Shown here: positions 10,091-19,670 of the stretch, in pieces
Layout: each line of letters starts with the position of its first letter
How positions within the stretch are numbered: the first letter of the stretch is position 1
Source: Aeromicrobium sp.
Lineage (GTDB): Bacteria; Actinomycetota; Coriobacteriia; Anaerosomatales; Anaerosomataceae
Length of the DNA: 49,471 nt
Reading direction: 5' to 3'
Assembly (NCBI GenBank): GCA_015351705.1
Contig: JADIIM010000044.1
Coordinates: forward strand, 1-49,471
Made by a program: the position numbers and the translations under genes
Notes under the pieces: model-generated
Seen by the model: the letters and a program-made list of their open reading frames with translations, nothing else
Databases searched by the model: none
Told to the model about the DNA's origin: nothing

Positions 10091-11236
10091 CTACTCCCCC
10101 ATGAAGACGGCCTGCGCGGCGGCGATGCCGCTCCCGCGCTGGAACTCATAGCCGAGCTCGGCAAGCGTCATCTCGAGCCCGGCGAGCGTGGTGATGATGT
10201 CGAACTCGCCGAAGTAGCCGAGGTGCCCCACGCGGAAGATGCGGCCCGCGTAGTCGTCCTGGCCGCCGGCGATGGTGATGCCGTACGTGTTCTTGAGGAT
10301 GCTCACGATCTTCTTGCCGTCCACGCCCTCGGGCACCCACACCGGCGTGACGGCCGAACCGCGGCCCTCCGGCGGCGCGAACAGCTTCAGGCCGAGCGCC
10401 TCGCAGCCGCGGCGGGTGGCCTCGGCCAGGCGGCTGTGGCGCGCGATGGTGTTCTCGAGACCCTCGTCCATGATCATCTTGAGCGCCACGTTGAGGCCGA
10501 GCACGAGCGACACGGCCGGGGTGAACGGCGTCGTGTCCTTCTCGATGTTCTTCTTGTACTTCATGAAGTCGAAGTAGAACTTGGGCAGCGTCGAGCGCTC
10601 GTAGGCGCGCCACGCCTTCTCGCTCACGGTGCACGCGGCCAGGCCCGGCGGCAGCATGAGGCCCTTCTGCGAGCCGGTCATGACGATGTCCAGGCCCCAC
10701 TCGTCGGTCTTGCAGTCCACGGCACCGATGCCCGTGATGCTGTCGACGATGAGTACCGTCTCCGGGTACTCGCGCACGATCGCGCCGATGGCCTTGACGT
10801 CGTTGAGCACGCCGCTCGAGGTCTCGGACTGCGTGACGATGACGCCGCGCACGCCCGGGTTCTCCTCGAGTGCTGTGGCCACGTCGGCCGGATCGACCAC
10901 GCTCGTCCACTCGTACGCAAGGTCGATGACGTTCAGGCCGTAGACCTCTGCGATCTGCTTCTGGCGGTCGCCGAACTTGCCGTTGCGGCACACGACGACG
11001 CTGTCGCCGGGGCAGAAGCAGTTGGCGATCGCGGCTTCCATGACGCCCGTGCCCGAGGACGCGAACAGCAGCACGTCGGCTTCGGTCTGGAACACGTACT
11101 TGAGCCCCTTGATGGCCTCGGCGAACGCCGCCGAGAAGTCCGGGGTCCGGTGGTGGATGATGGGCGCGGCCTGCGTGAGCAGGACCTCGGCGGGTACCGG
11201 GGTCGGCCCCGGCGTCATCAGGTATTTCTTCTGCAT
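10091..11236 (-). CDS. class V PLP aminotransferase (serine/alanine-glyoxylate type)
   Basis: A 381-residue protein starting MQKKYLMTPGPTPVPAEVLL, the usual start of the class V family related to serine-pyruvate and alanine-glyoxylate aminotransferase. The PLP lysine lies in VMTGSQKGLMLPPGLA; the ASSGTGVMEAA loop binds the cofactor phosphate. ATG at 11236 follows GGGGAGGA. Its stop lies 4 bases before the serA ATG. Paired this way, family members in archaea and thermophiles are thought to serve as the phosphohydroxypyruvate transaminase of serine synthesis, because no serC is visible here. Amino acid specificity cannot be read from sequence alone. Confidence 0.88.
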   Translation of the reverse strand: MQKKYLMTPGPTPVPAEVLLTQAAPIIHHRTPDFSAAFAEAIKGLKYVFQTEADVLLFASSGTGVMEAAIANCFCPGDSVVVCRNGKFGDRQKQIAEVYGLNVIDLAYEWTSVVDPADVATALEENPGVRGVIVTQSETSSGVLNDVKAIGAIVREYPETVLIVDSITGIGAVDCKTDEWGLDIVMTGSQKGLMLPPGLAACTVSEKAWRAYERSTLPKFYFDFMKYKKNIEKDTTPFTPAVSLVLGLNVALKMIMDEGLENTIARHSRLAEATRRGCEALGLKLFAPPEGRGSAVTPVWVPEGVDGKKIVSILKNTYGITIAGGQDDYAGRIFRVGHLGYFGEFDIITTLAGLEMTLAELGYEFQRGSGIAAAQAVFMGE

Positions 11237-11308
11237 CGTGTCATTCCTCCCCAGGGGTGTCTGCTGGTTCGCCTCCGGCATGCGGCGACGGTAGTGCCGG
11301 TCTCATGC

Positions 11309-12807
<1,499 letters not shown>

Positions 12808-14556
12808 CTACTCCCACACCTCCTCGAACAGCTCGCTGTCGAGCATGTCGGAGACCGGCCCTCCGGGGATGCCGCCGAGCATCTCATCGATCGAGCCGCC
12901 GGGCGCCACCATGGGGAACACGTTCTCCTCGCGCTCCACGCGCACGTCCACGACCGCCGGGCCGTCGAAAGCGAAGGCCGCGACGAGCGCGTCGTCGAGC
13001 TCGGCCGGTGTGGTGGCGCGGATGCCGAAGGCGCCGTAGGCCTCGGCGAGCTTGACGAAGTCGGGGCAGTCCTGCGGCAGCGTCGAGGACGAGTACCGCT
13101 TGTCGTAGAAGAGCTCCTGCCACTGCCGAACCATGCCGAGGTAGCCGTTGTTCAAGATGATCACCTTGACTGGCAGCTTGTTGATCGCCGCGGTGGCGAG
13201 CTCCTGGGAGTTCATCTGGATCGAGCCGTCGCCGGCGATGTCGATCACGAGGTGGTCCGGGCGCCCGAGCTGCGCGCCGATCGCGGCCGGCAACCCGAAG
13301 CCCATCGTGCCCAGCCCGCCTGAGGAGACCCACGTCCGGGGCTCGACGATCTCGAGGTACTGACACGCCCACATCTGGTTCTGGCCCACCTCGGTGGTGA
13401 ACACGGTGGGCCGCCCGCGCGTGAGCTCGCGCACGCGCTCCACGGCGTACTCGGGCATGATGCTGCTCTCCGAGGCGTGGTAGTGGAACGGGTAGCGCGC
13501 GCGCCAGTCGTCGACCACGCGCATCCACGCCTCGGTGCGCGGCTCGGCGCCCATCTTCCGCAGTTCGGCGGTGATCGCCGCGAGCACCGGCTTTGCGTCA
13601 CCCACGATCGGCACGTCCACGCCGCGGTTCTTGCCGATCTCGGCCGGATCCACGTCGATGTGGACGACCTTGGCCTTGGTGGCGAACGCCGCGAGCTTGC
13701 CCGTCACGCGGTCATCGAAGCGCACGCCCACGCCGAGGAGCAGGTCCGTCTCGGTGATGGCGTAGTTGGTGAACTTGCCGCCGTGCATGCCCGGCATGCC
13801 CACGAACAGGTGATGGTCCTCCGGGAAGGCGCCCTTGCCCATGAGCGTCGTGACGACCGGCAACTGCATGAGCTCGGCAAGCTCCTTGAGCTCCTTCCAC
13901 GCGCCCGAGGACAGCACGCCGCCGCCGGCGTAGAGCAGCGGCTTGCGCGCCTTGGCGATGAGCGACGCAGCCTGGTGGATCTGCTTGGCGTGGCCTTTGA
14001 CCGTCGGCTTGTAGCCGGGCAGGTTCACGCGCTCGGGCCGCTTGTACGTGATCTCGCCGCGTGCGATGTCGACGGGGATGTCGATCAGCACCGGGCCCGG
14101 ACGTCCGGTCGAGGCGATGTGGAACGCCTCGGCGAAGACCTCGGGCAGGTCGTCCGCCGAGTCGAGCAGGTAGTTGTGCTTGGTGATCGGGATCGTGATC
14201 CCGGTGATGTCCGTCTCCTGGAACGCGTCGGTGCCCAGCACGTGCGTGGCCACCTGCCCGGTGATCACCACGAGCGGGACCGAGTCCATGTACGCGTTCG
14301 CGATCCCCGTGACGGTGTTGGCCGCCCCCGGTCCGCTCGTCACGATCACGACGCCCGGCTTGCCCGTGACGCGTGCGTACGCGTCGGCGGCATGCGTGGC
14401 GCCCTGCTCGTGACGCGTGAGGACGACCCGAAGGCCCTCGGCCTCGTACAGCGCGTCGAATATCGGAAGGACCACGCCGCCGGGATAGCCGAAGACCACC
14501 TCGACGCCCTCGGCCTGAAGCGAAGCGACGAGGGCCTGTGCAGCGGTCATCTTCAT
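12808..14556 (-). CDS. ilvB: acetolactate synthase large (catalytic) subunit
   Basis: A 582-residue thiamine-diphosphate enzyme. Visible are the N-terminal PYR domain with the catalytic Glu in VVLTRHEQGATHAADAYAR, the central FAD-binding domain, and the C-terminal TPP/Mg motif GDGSIQMNSQELATA. It condenses two pyruvates, or pyruvate and 2-ketobutyrate, in the first common step of valine, leucine and isoleucine synthesis. ATG at 14556 follows AGGAGG. It lies 40 bases after ilvD and precedes ilvN. Confidence 0.97.
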   Translation of the reverse strand: MKMTAAQALVASLQAEGVEVVFGYPGGVVLPIFDALYEAEGLRVVLTRHEQGATHAADAYARVTGKPGVVIVTSGPGAANTVTGIANAYMDSVPLVVITGQVATHVLGTDAFQETDITGITIPITKHNYLLDSADDLPEVFAEAFHIASTGRPGPVLIDIPVDIARGEITYKRPERVNLPGYKPTVKGHAKQIHQAASLIAKARKPLLYAGGGVLSSGAWKELKELAELMQLPVVTTLMGKGAFPEDHHLFVGMPGMHGGKFTNYAITETDLLLGVGVRFDDRVTGKLAAFATKAKVVHIDVDPAEIGKNRGVDVPIVGDAKPVLAAITAELRKMGAEPRTEAWMRVVDDWRARYPFHYHASESSIMPEYAVERVRELTRGRPTVFTTEVGQNQMWACQYLEIVEPRTWVSSGGLGTMGFGLPAAIGAQLGRPDHLVIDIAGDGSIQMNSQELATAAINKLPVKVIILNNGYLGMVRQWQELFYDKRYSSSTLPQDCPDFVKLAEAYGAFGIRATTPAELDDALVAAFAFDGPAVVDVRVEREENVFPMVAPGGSIDEMLGGIPGGPVSDMLDSELFEEVWE

Positions 14557-14596
14557 CGTCTCACCTCCTGGGTGCTCTCACCGTGTCCTGTGTGCG

Positions 14597-16264
14597 TCAG
14601 CATTCCAGCACCGCCCCCTTGTCCGCGCTCGTGACGAACCGCGCGTAGCGGGCGAGATAACCGCGCACGATCCTCGGCGCGGGCGCTGTCCACTTCCGTG
14701 CGCGCATGGCGAGGTACTCGTCGGTCACCTCAAGGGTCAGCGTGCCCGCGTCGATGTCGATGGAGATCGTGTCGCCCTCCTCCACAAGCGCGATCGGCCC
14801 GCCCTCGGCGGCCTCAGGACTCACGTGCCCGATCGACGCGCCGGAGGTGGCCCCACTGAAACGGCCGTCGGTGATGAGGGCAACACTGCCCGCCAGACCC
14901 ATGCCCTTGACCGCCGAGGTAGGCGACAGCATCTCGCGCATGCCGGGCCCGCCCCGCGGGCCCTCGTACCGGATGACCACGACATCACCCTCGCGGACCC
15001 GGCCGCCCAGGATCGCCTCGACTGCGGCCTCCTCGGACTCGAAGATCCGCGCCGGGCCGCTGTGCCGGCGCATCTCAGCCGCCACCGCCGACTGCTTGAC
15101 GACCGCACCGCGCGGCGCGAGGTTCCCTTTGAGCACCCGCAGGCCGCCGACCGGCGCGTACGGATCGCCGATCGGGCGTATGACCGCACCGTCGGCACCG
15201 CGCACGTGCTTGATCGTGTCGCCGATGGTGCCCCCGGTCACGGTGAGCGCATGCGTGTCGATGAGGTCGTGCTTCGCCAGCTCGGCCATGATCGCGGGAA
15301 TGCCACCGGCGAAGTAGAGGTCCTCGATGTGGTAGTCGCCGGCGGGCGACACTCTGACGAGGTTCGGTGTCCGCTCGGAGACCTTCTGCCAGTCGTCGAG
15401 CGTGACCGGCGCGCCGGCCTCGGCGGCGATGGCGGTCAGGTGCAGCACCGTGTTGGACGACCCGCCGAACGCCATGTCGAGCGTCATCGCGTTGGCGATC
15501 GCCGCAGGCGTCATGATCCGCCGGGCGGTGATGCCGTGCTTGAGCAGGTCCATGACCCGCATACCGGCGTGCTTGGCAAGACGGATGCGCTCGGAGTAGA
15601 CCGCCGGGACCGTGCCGTTGCCCGGCAGCCCCATGCCGATCGCCTCGGTGAGGCAGTTCATCGAGTTGGCGGTGAACATGCCGGCGCAGCTGCCACAGGT
15701 GGGGCAGGCGTTGTCCTCGAGTTCGCGCAGCGATGCGTCCGAGACCTCGCCTTTGGCGTGCGCGCCCACCGCGGTGAACACGGTGTCGAGGTCCACGTGC
15801 CGGTTGCCCCAGCGGCCCGCGAGCATCGGACCGGCCGAGACGACCACCGTGGGCAGGTCGAGCCGGGCCGCGGCCATGAGCATGCCGGGGATGACCTTGT
15901 CGCAGTTGGGGATCATCACGACCGCGTCGAAGGCGTGCGCCGCAACCGCGATCTCCACCGAGTCCGCGATGACCTCGCGGCTGGCGAGCGAGAACTTCAT
16001 CCCCTCGTGACCCATCGCGATGCCGTCGCACACGCCGATGGTCGAGATCTCGAGCGGGGTGCCGCCGGCCATGAGTACGCCGGTCCTGACCGCGTCGGCG
16101 ACGCGGTCCATGCCCACATGCCCGGGGATGATGTCGTTGGCCGAGTTGATGACGGCCACGAGCGGCCGCGCGATCTCCTCATCGGTGAGACCGTCGGCCT
16201 TGAGCAGACTCCGGTGCGGGGTCCGGCCCGGTCCCTTCTTCATCGAATCGCTGCGATGCTCCAT
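14597..16264 (-). CDS. ilvD: dihydroxy-acid dehydratase
   Basis: A 555-residue IlvD/Edd-family enzyme. Cluster cysteines appear in [16 protein letters not shown] and [20 protein letters not shown]; the C-terminal [21 protein letters not shown] motif is also present. It dehydrates dihydroxy acids to 2-ketoisovalerate and 2-keto-3-methylvalerate, and needs an Fe-S cluster, consistent with the isc genes later in the window. ATG at 16264 has GGGAGG eight bases upstream; it is the first gene of the ilvD-B-N-C unit, which is preceded by a T-box leader and a strong promoter. Confidence 0.97.
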   Translation of the reverse strand: MEHRSDSMKKGPGRTPHRSLLKADGLTDEEIARPLVAVINSANDIIPGHVGMDRVADAVRTGVLMAGGTPLEISTIGVCDGIAMGHEGMKFSLASREVIADSVEIAVAAHAFDAVVMIPNCDKVIPGMLMAAARLDLPTVVVSAGPMLAGRWGNRHVDLDTVFTAVGAHAKGEVSDASLRELEDNACPTCGSCAGMFTANSMNCLTEAIGMGLPGNGTVPAVYSERIRLAKHAGMRVMDLLKHGITARRIMTPAAIANAMTLDMAFGGSSNTVLHLTAIAAEAGAPVTLDDWQKVSERTPNLVRVSPAGDYHIEDLYFAGGIPAIMAELAKHDLIDTHALTVTGGTIGDTIKHVRGADGAVIRPIGDPYAPVGGLRVLKGNLAPRGAVVKQSAVAAEMRRHSGPARIFESEEAAVEAILGGRVREGDVVVIRYEGPRGGPGMREMLSPTSAVKGMGLAGSVALITDGRFSGATSGASIGHVSPEAAEGGPIALVEEGDTISIDIDAGTLTLEVTDEYLAMRARKWTAPAPRIVRGYLARYARFVTSADKGAVLEC

Positions 16265-16407
16265 GCCCACGCCCTCCCTCACGTCCGGTGGGGGCGTCCG
16301 CGTGCGCCGCATGCAGCAGAAGAGGCGATGTGCCGACGCGAGCGCATCGGCATCCGTGGTGGTCAGAGACCACGCGTCGGGCCGGCGTCCTCGGCATCGG
16401 TCACAGA

Positions 16408-16434
16408 AGACGGTCCAGCAAGCTCCGACCGTCT
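16408..16434 (-). terminator. putative T-box terminator hairpin before ilvD
   Basis: On the minus strand AGACGGTC (16427-16434) can pair with GACCGTCT (16408-16415) around an 11-base loop, followed by TCTGTG rather than a full U-tract. It lies after the T-box motif and about 145 bases before the ilvD ATG, too far to mask the ribosome-binding site, so transcription termination is more likely. Confidence 0.45.
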
Positions 16435-16440
16435 CGTGCT

Positions 16441-16626
16441 CATGCGGCAGGTAACGGATGCCACCGACCCGACTTACTGGGCCCGCTCCCCGACGGAGGT
16501 CGTCCGCATGGGGCCGCGAGTCCGTTCTTCCGAGTGGCTCAGGGGCGATCTTCGAAGCGTCCCGCGCCGGGTTTCCACCGTCCCCGGCTCTCTATCGCTG
16601 GGATTGACCTCTACTCTTCCCCGTCA
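16441..16626 (-). ncRNA. T-box leader (predicted isoleucine tRNA sensor) of the ilv operon
   Basis: The minus-strand RNA has the expected parts in order. A 5' GGGGAAGAGTAG (16612-16623) can pair its GGGG with CCCC after the specifier. AGCG (16596-16599) pairs with CGCT near 16555. An AGAGAG internal motif follows, then a CCGGG/CCCGG hairpin with a GGTGGAA-containing loop. The specifier strand GAAGATCGCCCCTGAGC (ending near 16537) places ATC at 16547-16549, an isoleucine codon. The T-box sequence near 16452-16471 reads GGTGGCATCCG, one base longer than the usual GGTGGNACCG, and its variable base is C where tRNA-Ile would predict U. Uncharged tRNA binding would allow read-through into ilvD. Confidence 0.75.
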
Positions 16627-16660
16627 GCGCCGATCGTGCTGTGCGGTTGATAGGGTACGG

Positions 16661-16689
16661 AGTATACGTGAGCCCGCACCGGGCAACAA
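16661..16689 (-). promoter_or_regulatory. promoter of the ilvD operon
   Basis: TTGTTG (16684-16689) and TATACT (16661-16666) on the minus strand with a 17-base spacer. Predicted start is near 16654, about 30 bases before the T-box. The 16265-16721 intergenic stretch holds only this promoter, the T-box, its hairpin and the short acuC upstream region. Confidence 0.7.
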
Positions 16690-16721
16690 GTGACCCTCGA
16701 TCACCAGGAGTTGATGCGGCG

Positions 16722-17867
16722 ATGGCCTCGGCGGGCACGACCACAGCGCTCGTCTACGACGACCGCCTGAGCGCCTACCGCTTCGGCGACGGGCACCCGC
16801 TGCGACCGGAACGTGTCAGCCTGGCCGTGGACCTGATCGGCGCCTACGGGCTGGTGGACGGGGAACGGCTCGTCGCAACCGAGCCGCGCCCTGCAAGCCT
16901 GGAGGACCTCCACCGAGTCCACGACCCTCGCTACGTCGCGTTCGTCCAGGCCGCCTCGGACTCGCCGGACCGGTGGGTGCAGCATATGGGCATCAGCCCG
17001 GGCGACACCCCCGCCTTCCGGGGCATGCACGAGGCCGCGGCGCTGGTGGCAGGTGCGACGACCGTAGCGGTGGAAGCCGTCACCTCCGGCCGCCATGCAC
17101 GTGCCCTCGCACCCGCGGGGGGACTGCACCATGCGCACAGGGACCGCGCCGCGGGCTTCTGCGTCTACAACGATGTGGCGGTCGCGATCGCCGCGGCCCT
17201 TGCGCGCGATCCTGCCCTTCGCGTCGCATACCTCGACATCGACGCGCACCACGGCGACGGCGTGCAGGAGGCCTTCTACCGCGAGCCCCGCGTGCTCACC
17301 GTCTCGCTGCACGAGGACGGACGATACCTCTATCCGGGCACGGGGTCGTGGCGTGAGCGTGGCGAAGGCGCGGGAACCGCCGTCAACGTCCCGCTGCCGC
17401 CGTACGCCACCGCCGAGTGCTACCGCATCGCGTTCGATGAGGTGATCAGGCCCGCGGTCCGCGCGTTCGGCCCCGGCCTCATCGTGACCCAGAATGGGGC
17501 CGACGCACACTGGAGCGACCCGCTCACCTCGCTCGGCCAGACCGTCGGCGGGTACGAGTGGCTGTTCGAGCACATCGTGCGCCTCGCCGACGAGGTCTGC
17601 GCCGGCCGCCTCGTGGCGTGCGGCGGCGGCGGTTACGCCTGGGCGACCGCGGTTCCCCGGATATGGACGCTCCTGGCGGCATCGCTGGCCCGCGTGTCGC
17701 TCGCCGATGAACTCCCCGGAGCCTGGGTAGAGCGGGTCCGCGGGCTTGGCGTCGAGCCTCCCCGCTCGCTTCGCGCCGATGTGCTGCCGCCCGCGATCGA
17801 GGCGGACGAAGCCGAGACGATCAGGCTCACTCGCCGCGTGGTGGAGTCGCTGGTCGCCACCCTGTGA
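16722..17867 (+). CDS. acuC: AcuC-like class II histone-deacetylase-family amidohydrolase
   Basis: A 381-residue protein with the HDAC fold: HHAHRDRAAGFCVYNDVAVAIA and AYLDIDAHHGDGVQEAFY carry the catalytic His pairs and zinc ligands, and GADAHWSDPLTSL supplies the second zinc aspartate. AcuC proteins remove acetyl groups from acetyl-CoA synthetase lysines or related substrates in the cytosol. The ATG at 16722 has AGGAG 11 bases upstream. It diverges from the ilvD operon and converges on the multiheme cytochrome, with a shared hairpin terminator between them. Confidence 0.88.
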   Translation: MASAGTTTALVYDDRLSAYRFGDGHPLRPERVSLAVDLIGAYGLVDGERLVATEPRPASLEDLHRVHDPRYVAFVQAASDSPDRWVQHMGISPGDTPAFRGMHEAAALVAGATTVAVEAVTSGRHARALAPAGGLHHAHRDRAAGFCVYNDVAVAIAAALARDPALRVAYLDIDAHHGDGVQEAFYREPRVLTVSLHEDGRYLYPGTGSWRERGEGAGTAVNVPLPPYATAECYRIAFDEVIRPAVRAFGPGLIVTQNGADAHWSDPLTSLGQTVGGYEWLFEHIVRLADEVCAGRLVACGGGGYAWATAVPRIWTLLAASLARVSLADELPGAWVERVRGLGVEPPRSLRADVLPPAIEADEAETIRLTRRVVESLVATL

Positions 17868-17895
17868 CCGGACGAGATGCTGACACGGGGAGAAG

Positions 17896-17929
17896 CGATA
17901 CGCCCCGCCGGATGTGGCGGGGCGTATCG
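17896..17929. terminator. bidirectional hairpin terminator between acuC and the 16-haem cytochrome
   Basis: CGATACGCCCCGCC and its complement GGCGGGGCGTATCG form a perfect 14-bp stem with a 6-base loop (17910-17915), placed between two converging genes. Confidence 0.8.
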
Positions 17930-17957
17930 GCGTCCGTCGGCCGTGGCCGGGGCGAAC

Positions 17958-19310
17958 CTACCTCCAACCCCGGTTCTTCTTGCTGCCATCGTCCGAGCCG
18001 CCACCACCCCAGCTGCCACCACCCCAGCTGCCACCGGAGTCGCGGTCCCTGTGGCGTGTAGGATGACACCCGTCGCACGTCTTGTCCCACGCGGCGACGA
18101 CATCGTCGTAGGAGCCGTCATGGCACGCCATGCATCCGAATCCGCGGCGATCATGCTCGGTGGCCAGATCGAGCGAGTGGCAGTTGCCGCAACCGGAGTT
18201 CGTCACTGCGAGGTGTGCGTCCGCCGGATAGTGCTTCTCGATCACCGGGAAGTAGTCGTGGCAGTTCGCACACTCCACGGAAGCGGGAAGCGGCTGCACC
18301 GCATGACACACCGCGCACGGACCGGCAGTGGCATCGGCATGCAGTGTGAACACGTCGGTGCTGCGGTGGCACGCGACGCACTCGTCGCTCGCGCTCGCTG
18401 TATGCACCTCGCCGATATTCTCGTGCGCCTGGGCGTGGCAGTCCGAGCACTCGGTCGCACCCGTCGAGACCTGCAGTGAGTAGTCGACCGTGTGGCATCC
18501 CGCACACTCGAACCCGGCGTTGCGCTGCGTGTGGACCGTCACAAGATCGGGAGTCTGGTGACAGTACGAGCCGCTGCAGCCCTCGGTCGGGCTCACGTGC
18601 TCGGCACTGTGATACCGGCCCGACGCGTCAGGGTGACACCCCAGACACGACGGGCGCTCCATCGGCGCCCCGGCGATGTGACAGCCGGCCGCGGTGCAGC
18701 TCGGAGTGCCGCCGTGGTCACCGTGCGCGACATCACCGTGGCAGTCCCCGCAGCCCGCCTGGCCGTGACAGCCTGCACACAGGCTGTCCCAGTTGTCGTA
18801 GTCGCCAAGAAGTCGGGCGATGCGGCCGTTGCCATCGTGAGCTGTATGCAGCGCCGACAGGTCGGGGTCGACGATCGAGCCCTCGGTCAGGAAGTACCCG
18901 TAGGAGGTGACTGCCAACGTGTCACCCGACTGCATCAGTGCGCGTGGCGTGAACGTGAAGAACGGCAGCACATACTGATGGTACTCGGCGTGGCAGTCAC
19001 CACAGTCGTAGATGACCGCGCTGTGAACGTGTGGCGCGCCGTTCGCGAAGTCCGAGTAACCTGACTCGGGCTCGAACGGCGTGGCCTGCGCTCCGCCACT
19101 CCCGAGATGACACGGCCGGCACGCTGCGTAGTCCACGCCGTCCGCCGAGAAATCCACCTTCGAGAACGCGATCGAGGTGGTCCCCACCTGATGGCAGGAC
19201 GCGCAGTCCGCATCGGTGTAGACCGGGTCGGCCACCGCAGCATGGGCGGCACCGGCCAGGGCCGCGTACGCGACCACGAGGGCGACACCCACCAGGATGG
19301 TCTTCTTCAT
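17958..19310 (-). CDS. secreted multiheme c-type cytochrome with 16 haem motifs
   Basis: A 450-residue protein with a signal peptide (MKKTILVGVALVVAYAALAG, AHA cleavage near residue 24). It has fourteen CxxCH motifs plus two CX4CH motifs (CTAAGCH and CSGSYCH), sixteen potential haem c sites, with extra histidines that could be distal ligands. The C-terminus is a Gly/Ser/Trp-rich tail (SGGSWGGGSWGGGG) followed by basic residues. Such proteins carry electrons at or outside the membrane. The ATG at 19310 follows GAGGAG. The promoter at 19557-19585 is overlapped by a perfect TGTGA-N6-TCACA palindrome, suggesting redox or nucleotide-responsive control. No partner oxidoreductase is adjacent; the two flanking genes are acuC and a beta-propeller protein. 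Confidence 0.92.
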   Translation of the reverse strand: MKKTILVGVALVVAYAALAGAAHAAVADPVYTDADCASCHQVGTTSIAFSKVDFSADGVDYAACRPCHLGSGGAQATPFEPESGYSDFANGAPHVHSAVIYDCGDCHAEYHQYVLPFFTFTPRALMQSGDTLAVTSYGYFLTEGSIVDPDLSALHTAHDGNGRIARLLGDYDNWDSLCAGCHGQAGCGDCHGDVAHGDHGGTPSCTAAGCHIAGAPMERPSCLGCHPDASGRYHSAEHVSPTEGCSGSYCHQTPDLVTVHTQRNAGFECAGCHTVDYSLQVSTGATECSDCHAQAHENIGEVHTASASDECVACHRSTDVFTLHADATAGPCAVCHAVQPLPASVECANCHDYFPVIEKHYPADAHLAVTNSGCGNCHSLDLATEHDRRGFGCMACHDGSYDDVVAAWDKTCDGCHPTRHRDRDSGGSWGGGSWGGGGSDDGSKKNRGWR

Positions 19311-19392
19311 GCGTGCTCCTCCCCACGAAAGGACAACGGGCTGTGCTCGCATCCCTCAGCGTGAGGCTTCCCGGTGGCGCAGGCAGAAGTCG

Positions 19393-19470
19393 GGGCACCG
19401 TCAAAGCGACCGTCGAGTGATGTGGAGCCGCGGCCGGTTGCACCACTCGCTCGCCGCCGTCCAGGTGCCC
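19393..19470 (-). promoter_or_regulatory. possible structured 5' leader of the 16-haem cytochrome
   Basis: In the roughly 240-base leader, GGGCACC (19464-19470) can pair with GGTGCCC (19393-19399), enclosing CGAGTG/CACTCG (19444-19449 with 19414-19419). It does not match a riboswitch class known to me; chance pairing in GC-rich sequence is possible. Apart from this, the promoter and the palindrome, I see nothing in the 19311-19670 gap. Confidence 0.3.
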
Positions 19471-19541
19471 AGATGCAGACGGTGGGTCATCGCGTTCCGC
19501 CCGTCACGCGCCGTGCCCCTGTGGCCCTCGACCACTCGGCA

Positions 19542-19585
19542 TGTGACAGCAGTCACAGTATGCCGTGCGAACGGTTCGAACGCAA
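19542..19585 (-). promoter_or_regulatory. cytochrome promoter with overlapping CRP/FNR-type operator
   Basis: On the minus strand TTGCGT (19580-19585) and CATACT (19557-19562) are spaced by 17 bases. The palindrome TGTGA-CAGCAG-TCACA (19542-19557) begins at the last base of the -10 and covers the predicted start site, a position that would give repression. It matches the classical CRP consensus, also used by several CRP/FNR-family proteins. Confidence 0.7.
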
Positions 19586-19670
19586 GGAAAGTTCGTGAGA
19601 AATCCACATTAGTATCGTCCGGTTCGAGCGAACTCCCCCACAAGAGGAGCAGCCGAGCCGTGGCGCGCGT

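Noticed and set aside
16647-16656. Plus-strand promoter for acuC around TTGATA/TAGGGT
   Set aside because: The two elements overlap and cannot form a normally spaced promoter; no better candidate was found.
19311-19550. Cyclic di-GMP riboswitch before the cytochrome
   Set aside because: The conserved core sequences of the GEMM classes are not present; only generic stem-loops were seen.
19401-19643. 80-codon frame in the cytochrome leader
   Set aside because: It crosses the promoter and palindrome, has no ribosome site and no plausible protein features.
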